Shown here: positions 48,737 to 58,100 of the stretch, one piece after another
Layout of the letters: each line of letters opens with the position of its first letter
Position numbering within the stretch: the first letter of the stretch is position 1
Source of the DNA: Sphingomonas sp. TREG-RG-20F-R18-01
GTDB lineage: Bacteria > Pseudomonadota > Alphaproteobacteria > Sphingomonadales > Sphingomonadaceae
DNA length: 64,000 nt
Assembly: GCF_022662475.1 (NCBI RefSeq)
Contig: NZ_JAKNQQ010000002.1
Location: forward strand, 864,517 to 928,516
Reading direction: 5' to 3'
Translations under genes and position numbers: made by a program
Notes under the pieces: model-generated
The model's input: the letters and a program-made list of their open reading frames with translations, nothing else
What the model was told of the DNA's origin: nothing
Databases searched by the model: none

Positions 48737-50080
48737 ATGTCGCGCTTTTCCACGTCCCTGCTGCAAGCCTCCGTCATTGCGGCGGTGCTGGCGATCGTGC
48801 CGGTCGGCACCAGCGCGATGGCCGCGGTCGATACGGGGACCTATCGCGAGATGTCGGTATTCCTCGACGTCTATAATCGCGTGAAGGCGGAATATGTCGA
48901 CAAGGTCGACGACAAGACGCTGGTCAAGGGTGCGATCGACGGCATGCTGGCGGCACTCGACCCGCACAGTGCGTATGAGACCGGGCTCGACTACGACAAT
49001 CTGCGGATCCAGACGCTCGGCAGTTATGGCGGGCTTGGCCTGACCGTGACGATGCAGGACGGCGCGATCAAGGTCATCGCGCCGCAGGAGGATTCGCCGG
49101 GCTGGCGTGCCGGGATCAAGTCCGGGGATTACATCACGCATATCAACGGCAAGCTGATCTTCGGCCAGACGCTCGACGAGGCGATCACGCAGATGCGCGG
49201 TGCGCCCGGCTCTAAGGTGAGCCTCACCCTGTTGCGCCCGGGTCGCGACAAACCGATCGAGGTCGCGCTGGTCCGCGAGAAGATCGTGCAGAAGCCCGTC
49301 AAGTGGAGCGTCAAGGACGGTGTCGGCATCATCAACATCAATGCCTTCTCGGAACATACCGGCGATGCGGTGACCGCCGCGATCAAGGGCATCCAGAAGC
49401 AGATCGGGCATGATCCGCTGGGGTATGTCGTCGATCTGCGCGACAATGGCGGGGGGCTGCGGGATGAATCGATCGCGGTCGCCGACAATTTCCTCAGCAG
49501 CGGTGAGATCGTCTCGCAGCGCGGGCGGGACAAGTCCGATATCGAGCCGTTCTACGCCGAAAGCTACGTCAAGGGTGACCTTGCGCATGGCCTGCCGATC
49601 ATCGTGTTGACCAATGCGGGGACGGCTTCGGCCTCGGAGATCGTCGCGGGCGCGCTGCAGGACCATCACCGCGCGCTGGTCATGGGCGAGCGGTCGTTCG
49701 GCAAGGGCTCGGTCCAGACCGTGATCGACCTGGGTGCCAACGCGGCGCTGCGGCTGACCACGTCGCGCTACTACACGCCGTCGGGCCGTTCGGTCCAGGA
49801 AGGCGGGATCGAACCCGATATCGCGGTGCCGCAGATTTCCGATCCGGATTACAAGTCGCGGCCGGTGTTCCGCGAAGACGATCTGCGCCGCCATCTGATC
49901 AACGAAGTCAAGGCGGACAACGCTGCGATCGAGGAAGATACCAAGACGGATCCGCGCTTTGGCGCCACCCCGGACCAGCTCAAGGCCAAGGGGATCGACG
50001 ATTTCCAGTTGAGTTATGCGTTGCAGACGATCGGGCGGCTGAGCAGCGCGGCACCGCGTTCGGCAACGGCGGCGAAGTAG
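48737..50080 (+). CDS. C-terminal processing peptidase (S41 family, CtpA-like)
   Basis: 447 residues from ATG 48737 (a TTG at 48716 would add seven). FSTSLLQASVIAAVLAIVPV is the export signal. The N-terminal helical part leads to a PDZ domain (about 85-175; GGLGLTVTMQDGAIKVIAPQ, EDSPGWRAGIKSGDYITHIN). The protease part has VVDLRDNGGGLRDESIAVAD and the Ser/Lys dyad: Ser298 in NAGTASASEIVAGAL and Lys323 in GERSFGKGSVQ, with Gln327. CtpA removes the tails of periplasmic proteins and in some bacteria turns over murein hydrolases. Its location behind the EnvC-like gene fits wall remodelling. dsbB begins one base after the stop. Confidence 0.95.
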   Translation: MSRFSTSLLQASVIAAVLAIVPVGTSAMAAVDTGTYREMSVFLDVYNRVKAEYVDKVDDKTLVKGAIDGMLAALDPHSAYETGLDYDNLRIQTLGSYGGLGLTVTMQDGAIKVIAPQEDSPGWRAGIKSGDYITHINGKLIFGQTLDEAITQMRGAPGSKVSLTLLRPGRDKPIEVALVREKIVQKPVKWSVKDGVGIININAFSEHTGDAVTAAIKGIQKQIGHDPLGYVVDLRDNGGGLRDESIAVADNFLSSGEIVSQRGRDKSDIEPFYAESYVKGDLAHGLPIIVLTNAGTASASEIVAGALQDHHRALVMGERSFGKGSVQTVIDLGANAALRLTTSRYYTPSGRSVQEGGIEPDIAVPQISDPDYKSRPVFREDDLRRHLINEVKADNAAIEEDTKTDPRFGATPDQLKAKGIDDFQLSYALQTIGRLSSAAPRSATAAK

Positions 50081-50081
50081 G

Positions 50082-50555
50082 ATGACGCGAGATCGCTTCC
50101 CAACCGCACGCCTGCTGGCATTGCTCGTGCCGGTCGCCCTGCTCGGCGGGGCCCTGGTGTCGCAATATGTCGGCAAACTGTATCCCTGCGAACTGTGCTG
50201 GTTCCAGCGCTATCCGCATGCCGCGGCGATCGTCCTGGCGGCGCTCGCCTTCGTGGCCCCGGGGCGGACGGCGCAACGGCTGCTGGTGGCGCTTGCAGGC
50301 GTTGCGATCCTGGTCAGCGGGCTGATCGGCGTGTTTCATGCCGGGGTCGAATATCACTGGTGGCAGGGGTTTACCGAATGCACCTCGACGATGACCGGGC
50401 CCGTCACGCTCGACTCGATCATGAAGGCGCCGATCGTGCGGTGCGACGTGGCCCAATGGCGGCTCGGCGGTATTTCGCTCGCGGGGTTCAACGCGGTCTT
50501 TTCGATCGCAGGGGCAATCGCCATCTTCTGGACGATGCGAGGAAAACGATCATGA
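50082..50555 (+). CDS. Disulfide bond formation protein DsbB family
   Basis: 157 residues. The quinone-linked oxidase recharges DsbA. Four membrane helices are visible (LLALLVPVALLGGALVSQYV; AAAIVLAALAFVAP; LVALAGVAILVSGLIGVFHA; LAGFNAVFSIAGAIAIFW). The first redox pair is Cys36/Cys39 (CELC) in YPCELCWFQRYPH, which carries the quinone-site residues. The second pair is Cys100 and Cys121 in the periplasmic loop. The DsbB family in alphaproteobacteria usually looks like this, although related DsbI exists. It begins one base after ctpA and overlaps coq7 by four bases. No dsbA is in the window. Confidence 0.92.
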   Translation: MTRDRFPTARLLALLVPVALLGGALVSQYVGKLYPCELCWFQRYPHAAAIVLAALAFVAPGRTAQRLLVALAGVAILVSGLIGVFHAGVEYHWWQGFTECTSTMTGPVTLDSIMKAPIVRCDVAQWRLGGISLAGFNAVFSIAGAIAIFWTMRGKRS

Positions 50556-51088
50556 GCGGCTGGAAGCCAGGCGATGCGCGGCGTGCGAGCCGGTCGATGA
50601 TCCGGGTCGATCAGGCCGGCGAATTCGGGGCGACACGGATCTATGCGGGACAGCTGGCCGTCCTGGGCGATCGCAGCCCGGCGGCGCGGGCGATTGCCGG
50701 CATGGCCAACCAGGAGGAGCGCCACCGCGCGTTCTTCGATGCGATGATGGCACGCCGCAGCGTGCGTCCCACCTTGCTGGAACCCGTCTGGAACGTCGCG
50801 GGGTTTGCGTTGGGAGCGATCACCGCGGCGATCAGTCCGGAGGCCGCGATGGCGTGTACCGCGGCGGTCGAGACCGAGATCGACAAGCATTATGAGGACC
50901 AGCTGGTAGCGCTGGGCGACAGCGACCCGGAATTGTCGGACGCGATCCGCGATTTCCAGGCGGAGGAAGTCGAACATCGCGAAACCGCGCTGGCTGCCGG
51001 CGCGGAAAACGCAGTGGGCTACCCCGTATTGAGCGGTCTGATCCGGCTCGGCTGCAAGGTGGCCATCGCCACAGCCAAACGTATTTGA
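50552..51088 (+). CDS. coq7: Demethoxyubiquinone hydroxylase (Coq7 family)
   Basis: 178 residues from ATG 50552, which overlaps the dsbB stop. It performs the C6 hydroxylation in ubiquinone synthesis with a di-iron centre. The iron ligands lie in two ExxH-type repeats: MIRVDQAGEFGATRIYAGQL (Glu) and NQEERHRAFFD in the first half, AAVETEIDKHYEDQL and AEEVEHRETALAAG in the second. YPVLSGLIRLGCKVAIATAK closes the protein and probably sits on the membrane. Being next to dsbB is functionally reasonable, because DsbB needs quinone, although that is inference. Confidence 0.95.
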   Translation: MSGWKPGDARRASRSMIRVDQAGEFGATRIYAGQLAVLGDRSPAARAIAGMANQEERHRAFFDAMMARRSVRPTLLEPVWNVAGFALGAITAAISPEAAMACTAAVETEIDKHYEDQLVALGDSDPELSDAIRDFQAEEVEHRETALAAGAENAVGYPVLSGLIRLGCKVAIATAKRI

Positions 51089-51099
51089 CGGAGAGAGTG

Positions 51100-51528
51100 A
51101 TGACCCGCCCCCTGTTTACCCGGCTGACGCTCGCCGCGACCGCCCTCACGGTTTCGGTCCCCGGCCTGCTGGTACCGACGCCGGTCGCCGCGCAGAACGT
51201 GCCCGCACCGACCCTGACCATCTACGGCAGCCAGAAGTGCCCGACCGATGCGAATGGCAACGAGATCGTCGTGTGTGTTCGCCGTCCGCCAGGTGAGCAG
51301 TTCCGCATTCCGAAGGAGTTGCGGGAACTCGAGGTGACGCCGCAGAACGAGAGCTGGGCCGCCAAGGCGCAGGCCAACGACAAGGTCGGGGTGGAAGGGA
51401 TCGGCAGCTGCTCCAACGTCGGCGCCGGCGGCGCGACGGGGTGCCTGGCGCAACGCGGGCAGCAGTATAAGCGCGAGAAACAGGCCGCCAAGGCTGACCA
51501 GCGCGCGGTCGACAGGGCCCTTGAATAG
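51100..51528 (+). CDS. Secreted protein of unknown function, four cysteines
   Basis: 142 residues from ATG 51100 with GGAGAGAGTG just upstream. FTRLTLAATALTVSVPGLLV ends in PVAAQ as the export signal. The mature part starts with an unusual YGSQKCPTDANGNEIVVCVR (two Cys), continues PPGEQFRIPKELRELEVTPQ, and has a Gly-rich GIGSCSNVGAGGATGCLAQR (two more Cys). A charged helix closes the protein. The pattern occurs in sphingomonads without a named role, and I cannot assign a function. It is 11 bp after coq7, so probably in the same transcript. Confidence 0.7.
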   Translation: MTRPLFTRLTLAATALTVSVPGLLVPTPVAAQNVPAPTLTIYGSQKCPTDANGNEIVVCVRRPPGEQFRIPKELRELEVTPQNESWAAKAQANDKVGVEGIGSCSNVGAGGATGCLAQRGQQYKREKQAAKADQRAVDRALE

Positions 51529-51563
51529 TCTGGCCGCGCCGGGCGGTTCGAGGCTGATCGTCG

Positions 51564-53063
51564 TTGGCTGATTCGGGGGTCGCTGCCCGCCCGCGCGGCG
51601 CGGGCGCCGGTGCGCGTGGCCCGCACGGGGTCGCGCTGATGCTGTTCGTGCTCGTGTGGCTGTCGTGCGTGTGGTTCGGCTCCTATGCGTTCAATCCGAA
51701 CAACGCGACCCGCCTGTTCGCCGCGATATCGCTGGTCGAACGTGGGGATGCGAAGATCGACCGGTACCAGTCGCTGACGATCGACAAGGCGCAGTTCGGC
51801 AAGGGCGCGATGCGCCATTATTACATGGACAAGGCGCCGGGCATGACGCTGATCGCGGTGCCGGCGGTCTGGGCGGCCAATGCGGCGACCGGCAAACAGT
51901 CGCTGGACGAGGTGATCGATATCGCCAACCCGCGGCTTCGCACGTTTCTGGGCGTGCGGCTGTCGCTCGCGGTTGCCTACAGTTCCGCCGTCCTGACCGC
52001 CTTTGCCGCTGTGCTGCTGCTCGACCTCGGTACGGGACTGACCGGCAGCCCGGCGGCCGGAGTGTTTGCCGCGCTGGGGTATGCGTTGGGATCGGTCGTC
52101 TGGGGCTGGTCGACGACGTTGTTCGGCCATGCCCCCGTCGCCGCGCTTTTCCTGATCGCGACCTGGGCGATCTGGCGTGGGACGGCGGGCGCGCGCGAGC
52201 TGCGGCGCTGGCGATATCCGGTGATGGCGGGACTCGCGCTCGGGTTCGCGGTGGCGATCGAATTTCAGGCGGCGCTGGCGGGGGTCGCGATCGGGGTCTG
52301 GGCCTTGTGGCGGACACGCGGGGTGACCCGCCCGATCCGGCTTCGGATGTATGCGGTTGCGGCGGTCATGGCGGGTGTCGCGGTGCTGCCGGTGCTTGCC
52401 TATGATCAGGTGGCGTTCGGTACGCCATTCGTCCTCGGCTACCAGGGTGTCGTCGGCTTCAAGGGAATGAACGAGGGGCTGTTCGGGCTGACCTACCCCA
52501 AGCCGTTTGTCTTCTGGGAGATCCTGTTCGGGCTTCGGCGCGGTTTGTTGTGGGTCGCGCCGGTCCTGGTACTGGGTGCGGTCGGCCTCGGACTGATGGT
52601 CCGCGACAGAACCACCCGCGATCTCGGTTGCCTGGCGATCGCGGTGATCGCCATCGTGCTGTCGATCAACGCATCCTATTATTATTGGGACGGCGGCGCT
52701 TCGGTCGGTCCGCGCCACTCGGTGCCGGCAATCCCGTTCCTGGCGATCGGGCTTGCGCCTTCATGGGCCGCGCTCCGGCGGCAAGCGCTCCGCTGGGCGG
52801 CCGTTGCCCTGCTGGGGGTTTCGATCGTGATCAACCTGATCATCACCAGCACGGACATGTTCGCGTCCGAGGCGCTGGCCAGCCCGGTGTGGACGAGCAA
52901 TTTCGAGGCGATGTTCCTGCGCGGTACGCTTGCCACGGTGCTCAACCGCTATGGCGGGTGGGGTGCGTGGTTCAGCTTTGCGCTTTATCTCGATATCGCG
53001 CTGCCGCTGCTGGCGTTGATCGTGTGGCAGACACGCCGGGCGGAACGGATCGCGCTAGAATAA
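51564..53063 (+). CDS. Multi-pass membrane protein, possibly GT-C-type glycosyltransferase
   Basis: 499 residues from a TTG at 51564; an ATG at 51639 removes 25 basic residues, so the start is uncertain. About ten membrane helices are visible. After the first helix comes a loop with NPNNATRLFAAISLVERGDA, then KGAMRHYYMDKAPGMTLIAV, a D-K-x-P-G pattern seen in GT-C transferases (PMT/ArnT-like) that act on lipid-linked sugars. I infer this cautiously; a family assignment needs profile comparison. It is 35 bp after the preceding gene. The stop overlaps the end of the converging csaA-like gene by nine bases. Confidence 0.65.
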   Translation: MADSGVAARPRGAGAGARGPHGVALMLFVLVWLSCVWFGSYAFNPNNATRLFAAISLVERGDAKIDRYQSLTIDKAQFGKGAMRHYYMDKAPGMTLIAVPAVWAANAATGKQSLDEVIDIANPRLRTFLGVRLSLAVAYSSAVLTAFAAVLLLDLGTGLTGSPAAGVFAALGYALGSVVWGWSTTLFGHAPVAALFLIATWAIWRGTAGARELRRWRYPVMAGLALGFAVAIEFQAALAGVAIGVWALWRTRGVTRPIRLRMYAVAAVMAGVAVLPVLAYDQVAFGTPFVLGYQGVVGFKGMNEGLFGLTYPKPFVFWEILFGLRRGLLWVAPVLVLGAVGLGLMVRDRTTRDLGCLAIAVIAIVLSINASYYYWDGGASVGPRHSVPAIPFLAIGLAPSWAALRRQALRWAAVALLGVSIVINLIITSTDMFASEALASPVWTSNFEAMFLRGTLATVLNRYGGWGAWFSFALYLDIALPLLALIVWQTRRAERIALE

Positions 53064-53432
53064 GCGTCCGCCATCGGGAACGCCGTGCCCCGGCTGGAGC
53101 AGCACGACCTCCCCCGCCGCATCCGGAAACCCGAGCGTAAGGACATCCGACATCACCGGGCCAATCTGCCGGGGCGGGAAGTTCACGACCGCGGCGACTT
53201 GCCGCCCGACGAGGGTTTCCAGGGTATAATGGACGGTAATCTGGGCCGAAGATCGCTTGAGGCCGATCTCCGGCCCGAAGTCGATCACCAGTCGGAACGC
53301 GGGCTTGCGCGCCTGGGGGAAGGGCAGCGCCTCGACGATCGTGCCGACACGGATATCGACCTTGCGGAAGTCCTCGAAGCTGATCTGGCCAGGGACTTCG
53401 GGGGGCGCGGGTTCAGAAGTCGACATCGTCAT
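53055..53432 (-). CDS. csaA: CsaA-like tRNA-binding-domain chaperone
   Basis: 125 residues from ATG 53432 (another ATG at 53426); no clear Shine-Dalgarno is seen, and the start overlaps the end of the fzlA-like gene by about 20 bases. The OB-fold tRNA-binding domain covers nearly the whole protein: ISFEDFRKVDIRVGTIVEAL, KPAFRLVIDFGPEIGLKRSS, LVGRQVAAVVNFPPRQIGPV and MSDVLTLGFPDAAGEVVLLQ. CsaA is a dimeric chaperone or export factor in Bacillus. Its last bases overlap those of the membrane-protein gene on the other strand. Confidence 0.9.
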   Translation of the reverse strand: MTMSTSEPAPPEVPGQISFEDFRKVDIRVGTIVEALPFPQARKPAFRLVIDFGPEIGLKRSSAQITVHYTLETLVGRQVAAVVNFPPRQIGPVMSDVLTLGFPDAAGEVVLLQPGHGVPDGGRLF

Positions 53433-54084
53433 AATGTTTCGGCGCCATGATTCCCTCCATCCGCTCGGACAGCAGCGGCCGGAAGCTCGGGCGGCTCTTG
53501 AACCCGCGATACCATTTCGCGGTCTGTTCGTGGTTCTTCCAGTCGATCCCGCCGAGATAGTCCGCGACCGAAATCTGCGCCGCGGCGGCAAGATCGGCGA
53601 GGCTCATCGTCGCGCCCGCCATCCAGTTGTGATGGTCGAGCAGATAATCGGTATAATCGAGATGCCGCACCGCCGCCTTCATCGCATCGCGCAGCCGCTT
53701 CGAATCGGGCGGCTCCTTGGTGACGAGCCGCTTCTCCATGCGCTCATGGAGCAACGGCGCGACGATGTCGGCGAAGAATTGCGAATCGAACCAGGCGACG
53801 AGGCGGCGGATTTCGGCGCGGCTGGTCGCGGTGCCGTTGATCATGGCGGACTTCTCGACCGTCTCCTCGAGATATTCGCAGATCGCCATGGAATCCATCA
53901 GCAAAATCCCGCGTGACTGGTCGGCGAGCACCGGCACCTGCCCGGTCGGGTTCATGTCGAGAAATTCGTCGCGGCGCTCCCACGGGCTCTCGCGGACGAG
54001 TTCATAGCCGATGCCCTTTTCGCCCAGCAGGAGCCGGACCTTGCGCGAGAACGGGCAGAGCGGGAATTGGTAAAGTTGCCACAT
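53413..54084 (-). CDS. fzlA: FzlA-type GST-fold protein (FtsZ-binding)
   Basis: 223 residues. The N-terminal thioredoxin fold (YQFPLCPFSRKVRLLLGEKG) and helical C-terminal domain match the glutathione S-transferase superfamily. ICEYLEETVEKSA, IRRLVAWFDSQFFADIVAPL and MSLADLAAAAQISVADYLGG resemble FzlA, an alphaproteobacterial protein that binds FtsZ and controls constriction in Caulobacter. The C-terminal tail HYDDVDF resembles the FzlA tail, which matters for its division role. An ordinary GST cannot be excluded by eye, but the tail and length favour FzlA. csaA overlaps its end. Confidence 0.85.
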   Translation of the reverse strand: MWQLYQFPLCPFSRKVRLLLGEKGIGYELVRESPWERRDEFLDMNPTGQVPVLADQSRGILLMDSMAICEYLEETVEKSAMINGTATSRAEIRRLVAWFDSQFFADIVAPLLHERMEKRLVTKEPPDSKRLRDAMKAAVRHLDYTDYLLDHHNWMAGATMSLADLAAAAQISVADYLGGIDWKNHEQTAKWYRGFKSRPSFRPLLSERMEGIMAPKHYDDVDF

Positions 54085-54255
54085 GCCCGCCGTGGTAGAA
54101 GCTGCACGCCGCAGGGGGAAGATGGCGCGGGGGATTTATCGGTCGGGCGCATGGGCATTTGCGACGATGGGCGCGGGGGGCGGGGAACTGTTGTCACGCA
54201 TTAACGCGGCGCCGGATCGCTCCCAGAATCACTATCCGAACCACTCTTCTGACCT

Positions 54256-54356
54256 TCCCCGGCGAAGGCCGGGGCCCAGGAGCGCACCGGAGGAAAGGGG
54301 CGGCTGCGCTACGTTACCTCGGCCATCTCCACTGGGCCCCGGCCTTCGCCGGGGAA
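54256..54356. repeat. Palindromic repeat element, copy C
   Basis: TTCCCCGGCGAAGGCCGGGG (then CCCAG) at the left and the near-perfect complement TGGGCCCCGGCCTTCGCCGG (then GGAAG) at the right, about 101 bp. The 329-bp gap between fzlA and the next gene contains this element and little else: a weak AT-poor stretch with no gene. Confidence 0.82.
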
Positions 54357-54413
54357 GCGTGAAGCGAAGCAGCACGAAATCTCTGAACTGCCGATACCAG
54401 TAGCAAGCGCTAT

Positions 54414-54851
54414 TTACCGCGCCGAATCCAGACTCAAACCGCTGTTGCCCAGGACCGCGCGAAGCCGGTCGGCGGTGCGCTGAAGCTCGGCGGACATGCT
54501 GGCGACATCCTTCGCCGCCTGTCCGGTCGCGGCGATCGCACCCTTGGCACCGCGATGGAGATGATCCGCATAATGCGGATCCTGCCGCCCGATTACGTCA
54601 CCGAGCGTATCCTCCTGCCGGACGCCCGCGTCCGGACCCGCCAGTTTCGCCACCGGCCCGACGCGGGTCTGAAGCAAGGCGTTCGCATATTGGTCGACGA
54701 CCGCGGCGAGCCCTTCCTGGACCAGCGGATTCGACAGGAGCGCGCCGACCTGCGCCGCGTCGATCTGCGGCGCGGGACGAGGGGCAGGCTCCCGCGCGAA
54801 CGCCGGGGCGGCGGCGGTGAGGGCGAACAAACCTAGGAGATACAGGCGCAT
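54414..54851 (-). CDS. Secreted protein of unknown function
   Basis: 145 residues from ATG 54851. MRLYLLGLFALTAAAPAFAR is the export signal. The mature part has RPAPQIDAAQVGALLSNPLV followed by VDQYANALLQTRVGPVAKLA, and DTLGDVIGRQDPHYADHLHR. A helical tail KDVASMSAELQRTADRLRAV closes it. The protein is conserved in shape in sphingomonads without an assigned role; I give no function. It lies between two palindromic repeats. Confidence 0.65.
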   Translation of the reverse strand: MRLYLLGLFALTAAAPAFAREPAPRPAPQIDAAQVGALLSNPLVQEGLAAVVDQYANALLQTRVGPVAKLAGPDAGVRQEDTLGDVIGRQDPHYADHLHRGAKGAIAATGQAAKDVASMSAELQRTADRLRAVLGNSGLSLDSAR

Positions 54852-54960
54852 GGCGTACCTTTTGGAGTGCGGTCAGGGCTTGCCTGTAGCAGATTTGCGG
54901 GCGGGCGTCGATCGGCAAGGCCGGGTAGGGTTAGCAGCAGGCAACACCTCGCTGCAATCA

Positions 54961-55066
54961 CCCCCCCCCCCCGGCGAAGGCCGGGGCCCAATTGCGCCGG
55001 CCGACGTTCCTTCGCGCAACGCTAAAGAACGACCGCGCCACTCTTGGACCCCGGCCTTCGCCGGGG
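54961..55066. repeat. Palindromic repeat element, copy D, with poly-C tract
   Basis: CCGGCGAAGGCCGGGGCCCA at the left pairs with GGACCCCGGCCTTCGCCGGG at the right, about 106 bp. Its left edge has a run of 12 C (54961-54972) instead of the four C expected, suggesting slippage. The gap from 54852 to 55145 holds this element and no gene. Confidence 0.8.
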
Positions 55067-55145
55067 AGGTAACTTTAACTCAATGAAGAACGCTCTTGCG
55101 CGGCCAGTCCGGTGCGCTTTGCTGCCAAGGCGCAGCGTTCCCTCG

Positions 55146-58100
55146 CTACTCCGCTGCCACCTGCTCCACCCGGTCGTCGAGCGGATGGCTCAGCCGGGTC
55201 AGCATTTCCTTCGGCACCACCTGCCAGAAGCGATCCACCACGCGGCCCCAGTCGTCGAGCAGCGCGCCCGACCATTTGCTGTCGGTCGCGGCATGATGCG
55301 CGCGGACCATGCCGAGCAGGACCGCTTCCCAATGCAGCGACGACAGCCGGTTCCACGTGATGCTGTCAGGGTTGGCACGCCGCGCGAAGCTGCCGTCGGC
55401 ATCGTAGATGAACGCCATCCCGCCGGTCATGCCAGCGCCGAAGTTCGCGCCGACCGGTCCCAGCACGACCGCGGTCCCGCCGGTCATATATTCGCACCCG
55501 TTCGCCCCACAGCCCTCGACCACGACGTTCGCGCCCGAGTTGCGGACGGCGAAGCGTTCGCCAGCCTGACCAGCCGCATAAAGGCTGCCCGACGTGGCGC
55601 CGTAGAGCACCGTGTTGCCGATAATCGTATTGTCCTGCGACGCGAGCGGCGAGCTCACCACCGGGCGCACCGCGATGATGCCACCCGACAGGCCCTTGCC
55701 GACATAGTCATTGGCGTCGCCGAACACCTCGAGCGTGATCCCCTTGCACAGGAACGCGCCGAGGCTTTGCCCCGCCGACCCGCGCAGCCGGACGTGGACA
55801 TGCCCGTCCGCGAGCGCCGACATGCCGAAGGTCCGCGTGATCTCGCTCGACAGCCGCGTGCCGACCGCGCGGTGCGTGTTGCGGACCGAATAGGTCAGCT
55901 GCATCTTCTCGCGCCGGCTGAACACCGCGCCCGCATCCTTGATGATCTGCGCATCGAGGCTGTCGGGGACTTCGTTGCGCCGCGTCGTCAGGCTGAAGCG
56001 GCGCTGGTCGTCGGGCGCATCGACCTTGGCGAGGATCGGGTTGAGGTCGAGATCGTCGAGATGTTCCGCACCGCGGCTGACCTGCCGGAGCAATTCGGTC
56101 CGGCCGATCACTTCGTCGAGGCTGCGGAAGCCCAGCCGGGCGAGGATGTCGCGGACTTCCTCGGCGATGAAGGTCATGAGATTGATGACCTTTTCCGGCG
56201 TACCGGTGAACTTCTCGCGCAGTTTCGGGTCCTGCGTGCAGACGCCGACCGGGCAGGTGTTCGAATGGCACTGGCGCACCATGATGCAGCCCATCGCGAC
56301 GAGCGACAGCGTGCCGATCCCGAACTCCTCCGCGCCGAGGATCGCCGCGATGACGATGTCGCGCCCGGTCTTGAGCCCGCCGTCGGTTCTCAGCTTGATC
56401 CGCCCGCGCAGGCCGTTGAGCGTAAGAGTCTGATTAACCTCGGAAAGACCCATCTCCCACGGCGTCCCGGCATATTTGATGCTGGTCTGCGGGGAGGCAC
56501 CGGTGCCGCCGACATGGCCTGCGATCAGGATGACGTCGGCATGCGCCTTCGCCACGCCCGCCGCGACCGTGCCGATCCCGGCGGAGGAGACGAGCTTGAC
56601 GCACACCCGCGCGGTCGGGTTGATCTGCTTGCAGTCGTAGATGAGCTGCGCAAGATCCTCGATCGAATAGATGTCGTGATGCGGCGGCGGCGAGATGAGC
56701 GTCACCCCCGGGGTCGCATGGCGCAGCTTGGCGATGAACTCGGTCACCTTGAAACCGGGCAGCTGCCCGCCTTCGCCGGGCTTCGCCCCCTGCGCGACCT
56801 TGATCTCGATCTCTTCGCAGGCGTTGAGATATTCCGCGGTCACGCCGAAGCGCCCGCTGGCGATCTGCTTGACGCCCGAATTGGCGTTGTCGCCATTGGC
56901 ACGCGGGGAAAAGCGTTCGGTATCCTCGCCGCCTTCACCCGACACGGCCTTGGCGCCGATCCGGTTCATCGCGATCGCGAGCGTCTCATGCGCCTCCGGG
57001 CTGAGCGCGCCGAGCGACATGCCCGGCGTCACGAAGCGCTTGCGGATCTCGGTGATCGCCTCGACCTGGTCGACCGGGATGCCCTCGTCGGGATATTTGA
57101 ACTGGAGCAAGTCGCGCAGATAGACCGGGGGCAGCGCCTCAACCCCGCGCGCGAATTGCAGATAGGTCGAATAGCTGTCGGTCGCGACCGAGTTCTGCAG
57201 CAGGTGCATCAGCTGCGCCGAGTAGGCGTGCGTCTCGCCGGTGTGGCGCTGGCGATAGAAGCCGCCGATCGGGAGCGTGGCGACGCCCTCGTCGAACGCC
57301 TTGTCGTGGCGAAGCTGCGCGTTGAGGTGGAGCGAGGCATAGCCTTCGCCCGAGATCTTCGCGGGCATGCCGGGGAACAGGTCGTTGACGAGAGCGCGGC
57401 TGAGGCCGACCGCCTCGAAGTTATAGCCGCCGCGATAGCTGGAGATCACCGCGATCCCCATCTTCGACATGATCTTGAGCAACCCTTCGTCCACCGCGGT
57501 GCGATGCCGGGCCAGACATTCGGCGAGGGTCAGCGCGCCGAACAGCCCGCGCGCCTGGCGATCCGCGATCGACGCCTCGGCCAGATAGGCGTGGACGGTG
57601 GTCGCGCCGACGCCGATCAGCACCGCATAATAATGCGTGTCGAGGCATTCCGCAGTCTGGATGTTGATGCTGGCGTAGGAGCGCAGCCCCATGCGGACGA
57701 GGTGCGTATGCACCGCCGCCGCCGCGAGGACGCCCGCGATGCCGATCCGGTCGACGCCGATCGCCATGTCGGTCAGGAACAGTTCGCTCTTGCCCTGGCG
57801 CACCGCCGTCACTGCTTCGGCACGGATGCGGGCAATGGCTGCACGGAGCGTTTCGGGCCCGCCGCCTGCCTCGAAGGTGCAGTCGATCTCTGCCGCCTGC
57901 GCGCCGAAATGCGCCTTGAGCTGCGCCCAAGCGGTGCCGTCGAGCACGGGTGATTGCAGGACGAGCACGCCGTCGCGCCGATCCTCGGTATCGAGGATGT
58001 TGGCGAGATTGCCGAAGCGCGTCTTGAGCGACATCACATGGCGTTCGCGCAACGGGTCGATCGGCGGGTTGGTGACCTGGCTGAAATTCTGCCGGAAGAA

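Noticed and set aside
55044..57953. A 969-residue plus-strand frame opposite gltB
   Set aside because: Composition is typical of an antisense shadow, and gltB motifs on the other strand are intact across the whole length.
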